Of a stretch of 64,000 bases of DNA, positions 20,801 to 29,590 are shown one piece after another (position 1 is the first letter of the stretch; the number at the start of each line of letters is the position of its first letter). Under the pieces are notes generated by a model. The model was not told the origin of the DNA, did no database searches, and saw only the letters and a list, made by a program, of their open reading frames with translations. A program made the position numbers and the translations under genes. The stretch spans positions 1 through 64,000 of the IMG/VR virus record IMGVR_UViG_3300032050_000068. One strand, given 5' to 3'. This stretch comes from a virus.

Positions 20801-22464
20801 AAACAGTAATAGATTCATATGAGGCAACACCATTAACAAAATGGGGTAGTTATAAATCATCAAAAGAAAAACATATAGTAAGACCAGATGTATTAATAGA
20901 ATATGGTGATCCTGCAGTAGTAGCTAAAGGTCAAGAAGCATATATTAAATCTATAGCAGGTCACAAAGCAACATTAGGGCATCAATTTAAAGTAGAGGAC
21001 CTTTCTGATCCTGCAAAGAACATGGATGCTTTAATAGCAATGGGTTTTAAAGGTGATGATGTAGTTAGAGTAGCAAATGATCCTGCTAGAATGCAATTAG
21101 CATTGAATGACTATTATATCAACATGACTACTTTCACAAGAGAAATTAGTCCGCACAATTTACCACTAACAACTGACAAAGTTAAAACTATAGAAAATGC
21201 ATTAACTGAATGGTATCCTGCCGCTGGAGGAGGCTCACTAAATGGAATGGGATTAAATACAGTAAGAAAAGGAAATCCTATACATGTATATGACACAGAA
21301 AATGCTATTATAGGTCATAGACAAATTGGTATTAAAACTGATATATCTAATCCTGAAGCATATGTTAAATCTATTAATAGGGCAACTAGTGGTACATATG
21401 TATATACTCCAGAAGAAGCTAAACAGGTACAAGAAATTTTTCTTAAATATTTGCCACAGTATAAATATCAACTTGACAATATTAAAGAATCACGAGATAT
21501 ATTAAATTTAATAATTGCTGATTCTGACTATACTCAAGGTAAACTTGCATTAGATGAAATGGCTGAAACAATGGGGATAAGAGCTATTGCAAAAGATGCA
21601 GATATAGCAACACCAACATATGGTGCATCAAGATCTCAATATGCATCTTTGTTTGGAAACTTTGATGAGTTAGTAGACTCTATGCTATATTCATATAAGA
21701 AATATCATACCGCTCCAAAATCAGGTTTCCAAAGAAAAGAAAAATTAGAAAGTTTAATAGCAAATAAAGCTAGTACTTCTTCACAAATATCAACTATTGA
21801 TGATTTTAATAAAATTAATTCAATAATAGATAATGGAATAATAAACGCAAATACTAGATTAAGTTTAATAAGAAATGAATATAATGCTTTAATTGCTCAA
21901 CAAGAGGCTCTTATAAATAAATTTACAAAGGGAGCACAAACTGAATATAATGCAGTAGAAAAAAGAATACAAGAATTACAAACTAGAGCATCTGAAATAT
22001 ATAATGAAAGACAAATTTTAGAAGTTAAAAAAAACAAATTTAAAAGCAAACTTCAAAATGTTGGACTTGCAGTTGGTGCAACTGGAGCTCTTGTAGGAAT
22101 ATACTATGCAGGTCAAATACCTACAGAAACAGAACAACAATTAATTGATAGAGGTATTGATTATGAGCTGTTTACAGATGATAAAGATCTTTATCCAACT
22201 GCTAGAAGGTATATATATAATAATCCTAAAGCTCAAGTATGGCCTTCTGGAGAAAGGATTATAATAAAAAATGGGCGGGTGATGCCACCTGTAAGTTTAA
22301 CTGTAATAAATGATGAAATTGTATTTGATCCAAATTATCAAATGAATCAAGGTACTACAAATAAAAAACAATTTGGTGGGGATTCCAACTTTTTAGAAAT
22401 GGAATTAACTGATAAAGAAATAGAAGATTACATCAGAAAAGGTTATACAGTAATTGAAGAATAA
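14836..22464 (+). CDS. Giant polyvalent virion protein: ART-like regions, zincin and nucleotidyltransferase-like domain, 2542 residues
   Basis: Visible in order: a Glu/Lys coiled coil (about 175-225); a hydrophobic Gly/Ala segment (about 594-640); three regions resembling ADP-ribosyltransferase-type polyvalent domains (about 794-940, starting SLYRSEIPG; 956-1076, with VFYHGG and AGFYMSPD; 1156-1271, with ILYHVNRG and YVAFEPEQVLPLG); a zincin motif HELGH at 1455-1459; a second hydrophobic segment near 1600-1625; a nucleotidyltransferase-like GSS (1857-1859), DID (1873-1875) and LDFNIV triad; a third hydrophobic segment near 2408-2430; and a C-terminal GGD plus ELTDKEIEDYIRKGY module. The mixture matches the polyvalent protein concept: packaged multi-domain proteins delivered with DNA to modify host targets. 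Whether each domain is active is not known. Confidence 0.65.
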   Translation: MAKYKITGIPQEQTAWPPKFLRRKKNKETQPVVTSNWNSPVEGFFPTDPLLGSTPVDPSLIQPVQITNEQLVNTLPTDQKTEEEIINTLPTVFPYGYKTDLYTGNMVTAPIGTPAFYKGISGNTVTSVESNPYAPVDINGNPLVCQPGTSPYMGQCLTPEAIAKLEAEREAVGLQIEEEEKLRLAEEQKKREEEEERLWQEKLAQREADFKKKNKFDKLDPLETIPLTEYESRLSTDPEYENQLKAQGYFINKNETTGNVELFPSNEIYTRIWDSGLRTDDIINKLGVGTKETIENYFGDFMGQADEYHEYQTKKAVLDLMEKKGYSLDNAVSYLANVKKLGTKEDLYKSYGKDFKEIENYAKAYIAYSDDYEKPYEKDQTTDLIDRWTDNDIITLARDREFIDSHGANIDIVSPNATGRQEWGAQILQALRSGKWGWKPKSNELVKLAADDTYKNLVVEPTDLDKALINNLKDYQNLEPQAYKKKYFPTIEQDEEDWKKGKVAVQISETDEWRPNKMYVGGDEDGWGGQYYQYQFEVPAGKDPITGEQLTKFVTPDEMAGQTVYMTQEEADKYEKAMLADNMQDFQSSFLYNLPGTIAMGGLGLIGASRALAYAPIKSLPWLTGGNALNAYFAYEALKPQGHIQQAYEGFSEGDHAKGFENLLWGGLGVLPLIKPAANTFKAINELRKPGSLGVLPTSGNYSFLYNSPLQSGLVVGNPNIGNATEAFTNLTNPLNRFTKYANLGEFKIMRSNIGSLTNNSRYIGANINTLLNEGKTAAQVYENIPKTLDTEVSLYRSEIPGYLPSESKTANEYNNWDYGPVAEMSESEIAEAMQDPAAIRYVDENGVERIGSFFPQNTAGKWWSTQKVGERGAPHAVNTYVFDPVTGQYIDKANEMVYLETKVPFSKLEEYNVKNDPAALSFAGQPEKEFILPDEYKEVAKSYDPLNQNTITQNTDDIVFYHGGLDKNATVADIDPLRLAQRQNKKGRSYAGFYMSPDLEEGSWALKYARENPNGGLHEIRLPSNAKGYKYEGSMERIKQSVLKDLQKQGYDYIEGTNLFGQPEYVLLNTEKATIKEVSGTVEGLNTTRQPLNIDQALAEEQALTTADDQLGIAGVSGVTPEIESIYNSYPELSKIGTADEYAEYLRQTFPNSSAQDILYHVNRGDEVLAESGRPFYATQDKGWLYELEEMKGTRKPVLLNLENPTVLDQSYEFTDKAKEFRGSGLGSNLITPTEARLEGADGVIGRDMFQGEGGNTYVAFEPEQVLPLGTAKDAEMFKEWKASQSTGVSQESISTQAKQIVNKSDNEIAANVIDDMRNNKIELWQTEEGKRRLQLMIDNTPSLAGQTPETLIEGMSTMNNLNKVYGNQLNKRKSLEDQIDYFTIFYDEGKMSTQDYKNLVDPLEAELNSVNTAISETEKIFGDKAGFYGMKDNQLFVSGDKFAAGDLKKVTAHELGHYLGSFANKEANITYLDEQLKELQLVSGKSAGKQLEIPGMEVVSEESKAHSLFGTANPNYLEKTLEYFNTGSKGTEKVPFVAEIRQDMLDKGILKNEYDPITIDMLREHYKTYKNLKGEKYPLRLYDIMENNPKNFSILKNVINALPIIAGGVATTLSLANEEQTDGNVTQAGAPIMILAAFLSRNPKIKIPNQLRTLMSDYGKKGLKALNTVNKVNYFNNQIKALAKEHDELVKELGSVWPDDWAVDPSKKGLLAREEELGKLLNTKKRKFENYFEDKNRLIPKSRKMYERQQDINKYSKIKQDFVKTGEGLEQTQPSIYKGAVTTGEQVVTDFSTGEKIKAQVELPKVDVKYSIQDGELVVKDASTNEPVISQEYVNSLSNSKQKVETDIPGAKVFGSSVLVTEAGMPHITGDIDVLISESAYNKNVKDKFSFVQDYGPAKQHSVYPQYGQEGTLDFNIVHENPNGTVKPVWRKDVNTQEETSLEVELFRQFYPEQFQKASIESIKTGKPIEINMSTEEFMNGIDSKVKTVIDSYEATPLTKWGSYKSSKEKHIVRPDVLIEYGDPAVVAKGQEAYIKSIAGHKATLGHQFKVEDLSDPAKNMDALIAMGFKGDDVVRVANDPARMQLALNDYYINMTTFTREISPHNLPLTTDKVKTIENALTEWYPAAGGGSLNGMGLNTVRKGNPIHVYDTENAIIGHRQIGIKTDISNPEAYVKSINRATSGTYVYTPEEAKQVQEIFLKYLPQYKYQLDNIKESRDILNLIIADSDYTQGKLALDEMAETMGIRAIAKDADIATPTYGASRSQYASLFGNFDELVDSMLYSYKKYHTAPKSGFQRKEKLESLIANKASTSSQISTIDDFNKINSIIDNGIINANTRLSLIRNEYNALIAQQEALINKFTKGAQTEYNAVEKRIQELQTRASEIYNERQILEVKKNKFKSKLQNVGLAVGATGALVGIYYAGQIPTETEQQLIDRGIDYELFTDDKDLYPTARRYIYNNPKAQVWPSGERIIIKNGRVMPPVSLTVINDEIVFDPNYQMNQGTTNKKQFGGDSNFLEMELTDKEIEDYIRKGYTVIEE

Positions 22465-22524
22465 ACTTAATAGGTTTATTCATTAAACTAAAAATTAGTA
22501 TATTAAATATATAGAACCGGTTAT
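22459..22524 (+). promoter_or_regulatory. Intergenic element: hairpin plus promoter-like word
   Basis: A perfect 8-bp hairpin (GAATAAAC at 22459-22466, GTTTATTC at 22474-22481) overlaps the stop codon of the upstream gene and lacks a U-tract. It is followed by TTAGTATATTAA (22495-22506), identical to the word before the gene at 5398. The start ATAAACTTAATAG (22461-22473) matches 12 of 13 bases at 29590-29602. These are the only substantial gaps in the rightward run, so a promoter or processing site is plausible. Confidence 0.4.
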
Positions 22525-25500
22525 ATGAACAAAAGAAAAGTAAGAATATATAAAGATCCAGGAGGAAATGGACAATATATTAATAAGACAGCCCAGTTTT
22601 TACAAAAGGCTCAGGCCGGTATGCAAGTTAATGATTTAGCTTTAGAACAAGATATACTAGATCAATTAACAATGACTACAGATGTAGAGATGATTGCTGA
22701 TACCTTAAAAGATAAATATGGTCTTGGTTATTTTGATGCTCTAGATAGAGTAGAAAAAGTAGTTGAATTTTTGTATAGACAAGATGTTAATGATACAAAG
22801 AATGAAATGCTTTCTCAAGATGCAGAAGTTGAAGATATTGTTCCTATTAAAAAACCACTCTATGATACTGATTTACCATGGATATCTGATGATGATACAG
22901 GCTGGGATGACTTTGGTGAAGAAAGTGAAGATGATCTAGCTGCAGAAGATGAACAAGCATTATCAGTAGAAAGAAAAGGAGGAACTATTGGTAAGAAAAA
23001 GTTTGTCAAAAATATAGTAAGAGGATTAAAAAAAGCTGCAGAAGGAATGCAGCAAGATGAATCTAGTAATTCTACAATATTAGATTCTCCAAATGGAAGA
23101 CAAGCACACATTAATAATTTTAGAAGAGGTATAAAAGATCTTGGTAATGAGTATTATGCAAAAGAAATTTATGATAAAACTAAACAGTTACAACAAGAAA
23201 CAAGTGCCTTACCTCCAATGAATAACCAAATGATGCCTATGGCACAAGAGGGAATGCAGATGGAACAGCAAGATATAGAAAATCCAATGCATCATCTTCA
23301 AGCTTATTCAGGATCAGTATCAAATATTTTTAAACAACCTATGAATCAAGTACATGGTGCAGGTTATGAAAACTTGCCAGAAGCAAGAAGAGGACGTGAA
23401 CAAAGACAAGCTGATAGACAAACTCGTAGAGTAGCAAGAGATTGGCAAAACATGTTTGGGGATATGGCAGCTGGATATGCTGGAGTACCGGGATTACCAA
23501 ACTATCTTCAAGTGGTATCTCCTCAAATAGTTAATCCTCAAATGACTGCTGGAGCTATGTCAGGTCAAACAGGACCACTTATTGATTTAGAGTATAAAAA
23601 AGGACCATGGTGGAAAGGCACAAGAGAATGGTCTGCTAAAGGTATACCTGCAGCTATGTTAGCTGGTATGAATCCTGGTTATGGATATATGCCAATGGGT
23701 ATGGGTTATGGTTCTTCTTGGAATACAACTAGAACATTTCCTGGTGAAGTTATAAGAACAAAATCTCAAGTACTAAATGCTGCAGCAGATCCTGCTAAAA
23801 ATGATGAAGCAACAATTCTTAAAAATAGTGGTATTAAACCCTATGCAGGTTATATGGAATTAAATCCTGCTCCTGAAGGAACTGAAATGGTATATGATGA
23901 ACAAGGAAATGAAGTTGAAGCAATTTCAGCAGAAGAAGCAGCAAGAAGAAGAGCTGCTGCTGCTCAAGCTCCATGGATGTTCGGAGCAGGAAATAAAAAT
24001 TTCATGCCAACTCAAACAAATCCTTCTGGAACACAGCTAATTGATTTTATTCCTACTGAGACAGCACCAGTAGTTGGAACTGAATCTGTAGGTACTGGTC
24101 CTATGCCAGAAACTATTACTGAAACAGCACCTATTACAGGAACAGAAATAATACCTGCTGCTACTGAAACTGTAGGAGCTAATACTGAAACTATACCATT
24201 TAACTTAAGTGAAGAAGTTCAGAAAACACTTAGGGGAGAGTATGGTAGTGGTGCTGCAAGAAAAGCAGCATTAGGTGAAAACTATGCACAAGTACAAGCT
24301 GAGATAAATAAAATGTTTGCAGCAAGCACACCTAAAGCTAAAACTACAACTACAACTACACCTAAAAGTTTTGCCAGTGCTCCTGCTACTGGAGTTGCAT
24401 CGCCAACTTATTCTGAAGCTGACTATCAAGCTGAAATGAATAGAATAAAACAAAAATATAATAGTTCAGATACAGCTGGAAAAGAAGCAATAATATCTAA
24501 TCTGAATAAGCTATATGAAGAAACATATGGTACACCAGAAAACAAATATGTTAAAGCTCTTAAAGATGAACTTGAATATGATTTTTATTCTTATGATAAT
24601 TATTTTGGTGACAATTACCTACAAGAACAAAACTCAAAAAATTCTTCAGATGCAAATAAGTCTTTTGAGGTTAATCCTGAACTTGAACAATTAATATATG
24701 ACAAAAATCTAGAGTTTTTAACAGCGGATGAGGAACAACAGTTTGACATGTTGAATAAATTGGGTAGTGTCCCAGATTTAATGAAAAACCCTATTCTTAG
24801 TACGACGTACACCCAATGGTGGGAAGAAATAAAGAAGAAATATGGATATGATAGAGCAAAAATACTTGGTGCACAGTATGCTGGAAAACGAGCTGCACAA
24901 GATGTAGCCAATAATGTTTCCGATTTTACATTGGGTATGACATTTCCTGCATATGGACTTGCAACTCAAATAGCTCCTAAAGTAGCTGACTATTTAGGTT
25001 ATCAACAAGGTGGAATGGTAAATACATCTCAAATGGATCCTAATACATTAACTAAATTTGTATATGGTGGAGATGAGTTACCAATTTCTCCAATAGTAGC
25101 ATATGATAATAATGATATACAGTCTAAAAATGTAGATGATCCTTTTATGTATAGAATGGGTGGTCTATATAAATATGATGGTATTAATAATAGTCAAGTA
25201 ACTACAAATGATTATGATGCATGGCTTAAACAAAAAGCTGAACAAGAAGCTCTTGCTGAGTATAATGACTACATGAATAGGACTAAGACAGATGCATCTA
25301 CATTTATGAAGTATGAAGCTAATCCTAATGATGCAGTATATCAACAAATTCTTCAAAGAAAATTAGGTACTACATCACAACCTGCATCAACAGAAACTAC
25401 CACAACTCGAAATTATAATTATGGTTATGGAGCAGGTTATCCAATGACTGGTGGTTATAGTTATCCTACTGCACCAACAATTGGTCAACAGATAAGAAAT

Positions 25501-27150
25501 ATGTTTTCACCATTTAAATATAATCCTGCTACTGGAGGTAATTATGATTTTACTTGGATGTCACAACAAGGTCCTGCAAGAACAGCAAGTGGTGCTATAT
25601 TCCAACCACAAGGTCAATTACAAGGTATGGTTCCTGTAGCTGGTACAAATGCTGATGGTACAGCAACACAGCCACAAGCTGGTTATATGTATGATTATAA
25701 GTTTGAGAAAGGTCCTTGGTGGTCAGGTAAAAAAACAATGACACTTACAGGTAGATGGGTTGATCCAAATAATCCTAATGCAGGTACAACAGCTGGTGGT
25801 GCTTCTGCTAATACAACTGCAGATAATATTGCAGAAGGATATAATCCTGAAGCAGTTGGACCTGGTTATTCTGGATATAACGCTGATACTGATGGTAATG
25901 GTTTACCTGATTATTTACAAACTCCAAATCCTCGTGAAACTCAAACTGGTACTTCAACATCAACTAATACAGTTGAAGAAGAAATGAGTCCAAGAGAACG
26001 TAGACAACAAAAAAGAATACAAAGAAGATCTAGTAAAGAAACAGTAACTGAACCTGAACAATCAACTACTTCAACACCAGCAACTGGAACTACAACTCAA
26101 CCTGCAGCCACTGATACTCAAGTAAATAATACAGGTACTACACAAACTACTAATACAGGCACAACAGGGGCTACTAATACAGGCACAACTCAGACTACTA
26201 ATACAACTAATCAAACTGGTAATCCAGACTGGAATGAAGAATGGAATAGAGAAACTACATCAGGAGCTCAACGTAAAGAACAAGCACAAAAAAATCAAGG
26301 TGTAATATTCAATACTACTGGTGCTTCTGGTTATCAGTTTGCAGACGGGACACCGGTAGACTACAATGATAAGACAGGTACTTGGGAAGCAGATAAACAA
26401 GAGGCTAATGCAAGAAAAGCTTTTACTGAACAAGGTATTATTAATGATGGAATGAATAATAATACATTCCCTGATGGTACACCTGCTAAATATAGTTATA
26501 TATTAAAAAAATGGGTTCCTAAAAGAATTTACGGAGGAGCTTCAAACTATATGGAATTTGGAGGATATGTTCCTGAGTTTAATCCTGGTGGACAGTTTAG
26601 TGGAACAGGTCCTTTTAATCCTAATAGTAGTAATTTAGAAACAAATCCTAATCAAGCTATCACAGGACCATGTACAGAATTTGAAGTACAAAATCCAAAT
26701 AGTCCTTGTTATGATCCTAACTATAAACCTTCTGCATTACAAAATACAACACCAGAAGATTTCTCAGTTACTTATGATATAAATAAGGCACGTACACTAG
26801 ATACAAATAAGATAGCAAATGCTGGACAGTTCTTAGGTGCGGGTATCAGAGGAATTTCTGCTGGTCTAAATGATAGTTACAATACAAATTATTTAGCATC
26901 AAGAAGTCCTTCTGATAGTAGAGAACCAGTTAATCAACTAGATTATAGAGGTGGTTATAGTGGTTTAAGTCAAAGAAATATGTCAAAAGGACAAGGAGCA
27001 GGATCTACAGGATTTAACTATGTAGTAGGTGAAGCTGCCTTTGTAAAGAAAGGTGGGGAACTTAAATTCCGTCAAGGTGGTGTATATGATTTAACTCAAG
27101 AAGAGATAGGTCAGATTCTTGCTGCAGGTGGTCAAATAAAATTTATATAA
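22525..27150 (+). CDS. Large low-complexity virion (cargo-like) protein, 1541 residues
   Basis: The protein has a short helical N terminus, then long Gly, Gln, Thr, Met and Pro-rich regions. Two related segments contain the word KGPWW (Gly360 and Gly1063), each preceded by a hydrophobic-aromatic strand, suggesting an internal duplication. The second is followed by DTDGNGLPDYLQ (from residue 1121), a calcium-loop-like motif echoed earlier by PGLPNYLQ. A Thr/Asn linker is built from 8-residue repeats. Several short GG motifs (YGGD, FGGY, RQGG) are scattered, and the C terminus reads RQGGVYDLTQEEIGQILAAG, the module shared with the two preceding genes. I do not recognise an enzyme. Position between the polyvalent protein and the cargo genes suggests a packaged or structural role. 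Confidence 0.6.
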   Translation: MNKRKVRIYKDPGGNGQYINKTAQFLQKAQAGMQVNDLALEQDILDQLTMTTDVEMIADTLKDKYGLGYFDALDRVEKVVEFLYRQDVNDTKNEMLSQDAEVEDIVPIKKPLYDTDLPWISDDDTGWDDFGEESEDDLAAEDEQALSVERKGGTIGKKKFVKNIVRGLKKAAEGMQQDESSNSTILDSPNGRQAHINNFRRGIKDLGNEYYAKEIYDKTKQLQQETSALPPMNNQMMPMAQEGMQMEQQDIENPMHHLQAYSGSVSNIFKQPMNQVHGAGYENLPEARRGREQRQADRQTRRVARDWQNMFGDMAAGYAGVPGLPNYLQVVSPQIVNPQMTAGAMSGQTGPLIDLEYKKGPWWKGTREWSAKGIPAAMLAGMNPGYGYMPMGMGYGSSWNTTRTFPGEVIRTKSQVLNAAADPAKNDEATILKNSGIKPYAGYMELNPAPEGTEMVYDEQGNEVEAISAEEAARRRAAAAQAPWMFGAGNKNFMPTQTNPSGTQLIDFIPTETAPVVGTESVGTGPMPETITETAPITGTEIIPAATETVGANTETIPFNLSEEVQKTLRGEYGSGAARKAALGENYAQVQAEINKMFAASTPKAKTTTTTTPKSFASAPATGVASPTYSEADYQAEMNRIKQKYNSSDTAGKEAIISNLNKLYEETYGTPENKYVKALKDELEYDFYSYDNYFGDNYLQEQNSKNSSDANKSFEVNPELEQLIYDKNLEFLTADEEQQFDMLNKLGSVPDLMKNPILSTTYTQWWEEIKKKYGYDRAKILGAQYAGKRAAQDVANNVSDFTLGMTFPAYGLATQIAPKVADYLGYQQGGMVNTSQMDPNTLTKFVYGGDELPISPIVAYDNNDIQSKNVDDPFMYRMGGLYKYDGINNSQVTTNDYDAWLKQKAEQEALAEYNDYMNRTKTDASTFMKYEANPNDAVYQQILQRKLGTTSQPASTETTTTRNYNYGYGAGYPMTGGYSYPTAPTIGQQIRNMFSPFKYNPATGGNYDFTWMSQQGPARTASGAIFQPQGQLQGMVPVAGTNADGTATQPQAGYMYDYKFEKGPWWSGKKTMTLTGRWVDPNNPNAGTTAGGASANTTADNIAEGYNPEAVGPGYSGYNADTDGNGLPDYLQTPNPRETQTGTSTSTNTVEEEMSPRERRQQKRIQRRSSKETVTEPEQSTTSTPATGTTTQPAATDTQVNNTGTTQTTNTGTTGATNTGTTQTTNTTNQTGNPDWNEEWNRETTSGAQRKEQAQKNQGVIFNTTGASGYQFADGTPVDYNDKTGTWEADKQEANARKAFTEQGIINDGMNNNTFPDGTPAKYSYILKKWVPKRIYGGASNYMEFGGYVPEFNPGGQFSGTGPFNPNSSNLETNPNQAITGPCTEFEVQNPNSPCYDPNYKPSALQNTTPEDFSVTYDINKARTLDTNKIANAGQFLGAGIRGISAGLNDSYNTNYLASRSPSDSREPVNQLDYRGGYSGLSQRNMSKGQGAGSTGFNYVVGEAAFVKKGGELKFRQGGVYDLTQEEIGQILAAGGQIKFI
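26128..26220 (+). repeat. 24-nt tandem repeats encoding a Thr/Asn linker
   Basis: Copies of a 24-nt unit (core ACTAATACAGGCACAAC) encode TNTGTTGA, TNTGTTQT and TNTTNQTG-like octapeptides. The near-identical DNA of adjacent units, unlike the surrounding sequence, suggests recent slippage-type expansion of a flexible linker. Confidence 0.8.
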
Positions 27151-27157
27151 TAAAGAC

Positions 27158-29590
27158 ATGAGAGTTCAAATAACAAAAATGCCATTAGGTAAAGCTGCTT
27201 ACGGTAAACAAGTAGATGGTTCATTATCATTACAACCAGGAGCATTTGGTGGAGGAGATTATAAAGCATCAGATAAAGCTAACTATAAGGGTGTTAAACA
27301 AACTGTAGATGAAGTTTCTAGAGAAGAAGCTAACCTAGAAGCAGAAGGAGGTGAAACTGCTTTTGGTCCAATCTCTGGTCAATCAATTCCAGATCATCTT
27401 AAGATAAGAGGTAAAAGACACCATGAAGGAGGTGTACCTTTAAATCTTCCAGATGACACATTTATCTTTAGTGATACAGCTTCATTAAGAATTAATGATC
27501 CTAGTGTATTAGCAATGTTTAACAAGGTTCCTAAAAAAGGAGGTTATACTCCTGCAGAGATAGCTAAACCTTATAACATTAATAAATACAAAGCAATTCT
27601 TTTAGATCCTGAAAGTGGTAAACTTGAAAGGGATACTGCTACAATCATGATTAAAAATTATATCATGAAACTGGGAGCTCTAGCTCTTGTACAAGAATCT
27701 ATGAAAGGATTTCCTCAAGGTGTTCCAGAAATGGCTAAACCATATATGGAAGCTAATGGAATCTCTGAAGAAGATTTAATGCCTGAATTAAAAGAACAAG
27801 CTGATGCTTTAGCTCAAGCTATGGGATCTGGAGAACAAACAGGAATGCCTCAAGAGCAAAATCCAATGATGGCTCAAGAGATGCAACAGATGGCTCCTGA
27901 ACAAGCTATGCAAGCTCAGCAAGCAATGATGGCTCAAGGTCAACCACAACCATCTTATCCACAACAAATGCCTAGTGGAGCTCCTGTAGCTTCACCAGAT
28001 ATGATGGCTCAGATGCAAGGTTCTATGCCTCCTCCAGATATGATGGCACAACAAGCAATGTCACCTCAACCAGGTATGATGGCTTATGGTGGAATGCCTT
28101 ATGCTGCATATGGAATGGAAATGGGTGGTTATGATTTTCCTTACTACCCAAATGAAATGGCTTATGGTGGTGTACCAAGATTTGATAATGGTGGAGATAC
28201 AAGACCAGGTACAACAAGAAAAGTATCTCCAGAAGAATATGCAAGCAGTACTTGGGAAACAAGACGAGATGATCAAGGTGAATATAAGTATAACAGAAGA
28301 ACAGGTGAAGTAATTGGTAAAGCTGATGTTCAAACTAAATCTCAAAGAGAAGCTTCAGGTAGAGGTGTCAGAGGTGGTGGTGGTTATACCAAAGAAGATG
28401 TATGTTCATGGATGAAAAAAGTTGGTGGTAATTATTATGGCTGGACAGCTGAAGAAATAATTGCTGCTGGTATAGCTGCACCAAGTGCATTAGGTTTTTT
28501 AAAAGGATGTGAAGTTAAAGGAGAAACTGTAGAAGAAGAAGCAATCTTTACTGAGGCAACTCCAACTGAAGACTGTCTATGTAAAAATCCTGATGGAACT
28601 GTATATAAAGATTCAAATGGTAATACTAAAATTGCTCCTAAAGATCCAGAGACTGGAGAATGCCTAGTTAATGATGCATCTTGTGGAACAATAACTGAAA
28701 CTGAAAGTCTTCTATGTAGATGTACTGACCCTGTAACCGGACAAGTAACAGAGTATGCAATTGAAAATGAAGCAGATTGTATATGTCAAGATGGTAGCCA
28801 AGGTCAGCTATCTCAAGGTATGGCAACTGCAGCTACACCACATTGGAGTAGAGCAGCTAGAACTAATGTGATGCGTAATGCATTAGTAGCAACTAAACCT
28901 GCACCATCTAATGTTGTTCTTCCAGGTAGATCACAAGTTAAAGGAGCTTATGAAGAATATCAAACTAAAGTTGACACAGCTCAAGCAGCAATTAATTCAT
29001 TACAAAATGCAGTAATGACAGGTATGGCTGGATCAAGTAGTTCTAAGCAAGCTCAAATGAAAGACCTTCTTGGTAAATCTCTAAGAGCTTCTATGGATGC
29101 TGTAGCTGATGTACAATCTAGAAATGTTGATAGACAAAGAGAAACCAATGTTCAAACAGCTACTATTGATAATGCAAACATGTTAGCTAGAGCACAAGCA
29201 ATGCAAGGAGCCTTAGATACACAAAAGCTTAACAGAGATCAAGAAACAGCTAATAAAAATCTAAGAAGATACAATACAATGGGTGCTATGATGGATGCAG
29301 ATAAAGAAATGGCTGCTAGACAGAATATGAATATACTTACTCCACAATATGCATCTGAGTATGAGTATGGATTTATTGCTCCTACAGGAGTTGAGAAACC
29401 ACTTACTGGTGCAACAAGTGCTACACTTGAAGATAGAATACAATATTACTTAGGTAAAACTGGAGATTATCAACAAGCATTTGACATGGCTTATAAAGAA
29501 TCTAGATTGAATAAGAGTATGTATGGAGGACAAAGAATGGCAAATGGAGGTTATGTTTTTGCTACTAATGCCTATCCATTTATAATCTGA
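27158..29590 (+). CDS. Virion-associated protein of a Bacteroidota-phage family, 810 residues
   Basis: The start MRVQITKMPLGKAA and the segment GKRHHEGGVPLNLPDDTFIF followed by SD are typical, from memory, of a protein widespread in crAss-like and other Bacteroidota phages, function unknown. A folded N-terminal domain (about 1-220) is followed by a Met/Gln/Pro-rich low-complexity stretch (225-325) with MAYGG motifs. A cysteine-containing region comes next (about 400-555: CLCKNPDGT, CRCTDP, CICQDGS), then a helical C-terminal third. It begins 7 nt after the preceding stop and ends in TGA. The cysteine pairs might bind metal or form disulfides. The role is probably structural or internal cargo. 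Confidence 0.6.
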   Translation: MRVQITKMPLGKAAYGKQVDGSLSLQPGAFGGGDYKASDKANYKGVKQTVDEVSREEANLEAEGGETAFGPISGQSIPDHLKIRGKRHHEGGVPLNLPDDTFIFSDTASLRINDPSVLAMFNKVPKKGGYTPAEIAKPYNINKYKAILLDPESGKLERDTATIMIKNYIMKLGALALVQESMKGFPQGVPEMAKPYMEANGISEEDLMPELKEQADALAQAMGSGEQTGMPQEQNPMMAQEMQQMAPEQAMQAQQAMMAQGQPQPSYPQQMPSGAPVASPDMMAQMQGSMPPPDMMAQQAMSPQPGMMAYGGMPYAAYGMEMGGYDFPYYPNEMAYGGVPRFDNGGDTRPGTTRKVSPEEYASSTWETRRDDQGEYKYNRRTGEVIGKADVQTKSQREASGRGVRGGGGYTKEDVCSWMKKVGGNYYGWTAEEIIAAGIAAPSALGFLKGCEVKGETVEEEAIFTEATPTEDCLCKNPDGTVYKDSNGNTKIAPKDPETGECLVNDASCGTITETESLLCRCTDPVTGQVTEYAIENEADCICQDGSQGQLSQGMATAATPHWSRAARTNVMRNALVATKPAPSNVVLPGRSQVKGAYEEYQTKVDTAQAAINSLQNAVMTGMAGSSSSKQAQMKDLLGKSLRASMDAVADVQSRNVDRQRETNVQTATIDNANMLARAQAMQGALDTQKLNRDQETANKNLRRYNTMGAMMDADKEMAARQNMNILTPQYASEYEYGFIAPTGVEKPLTGATSATLEDRIQYYLGKTGDYQQAFDMAYKESRLNKSMYGGQRMANGGYVFATNAYPFII

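Noticed and set aside
26128-26220. CRISPR-like array
   Set aside because: The 24-nt repeats are contiguous, without spacers, and encode an in-frame Thr/Asn linker.
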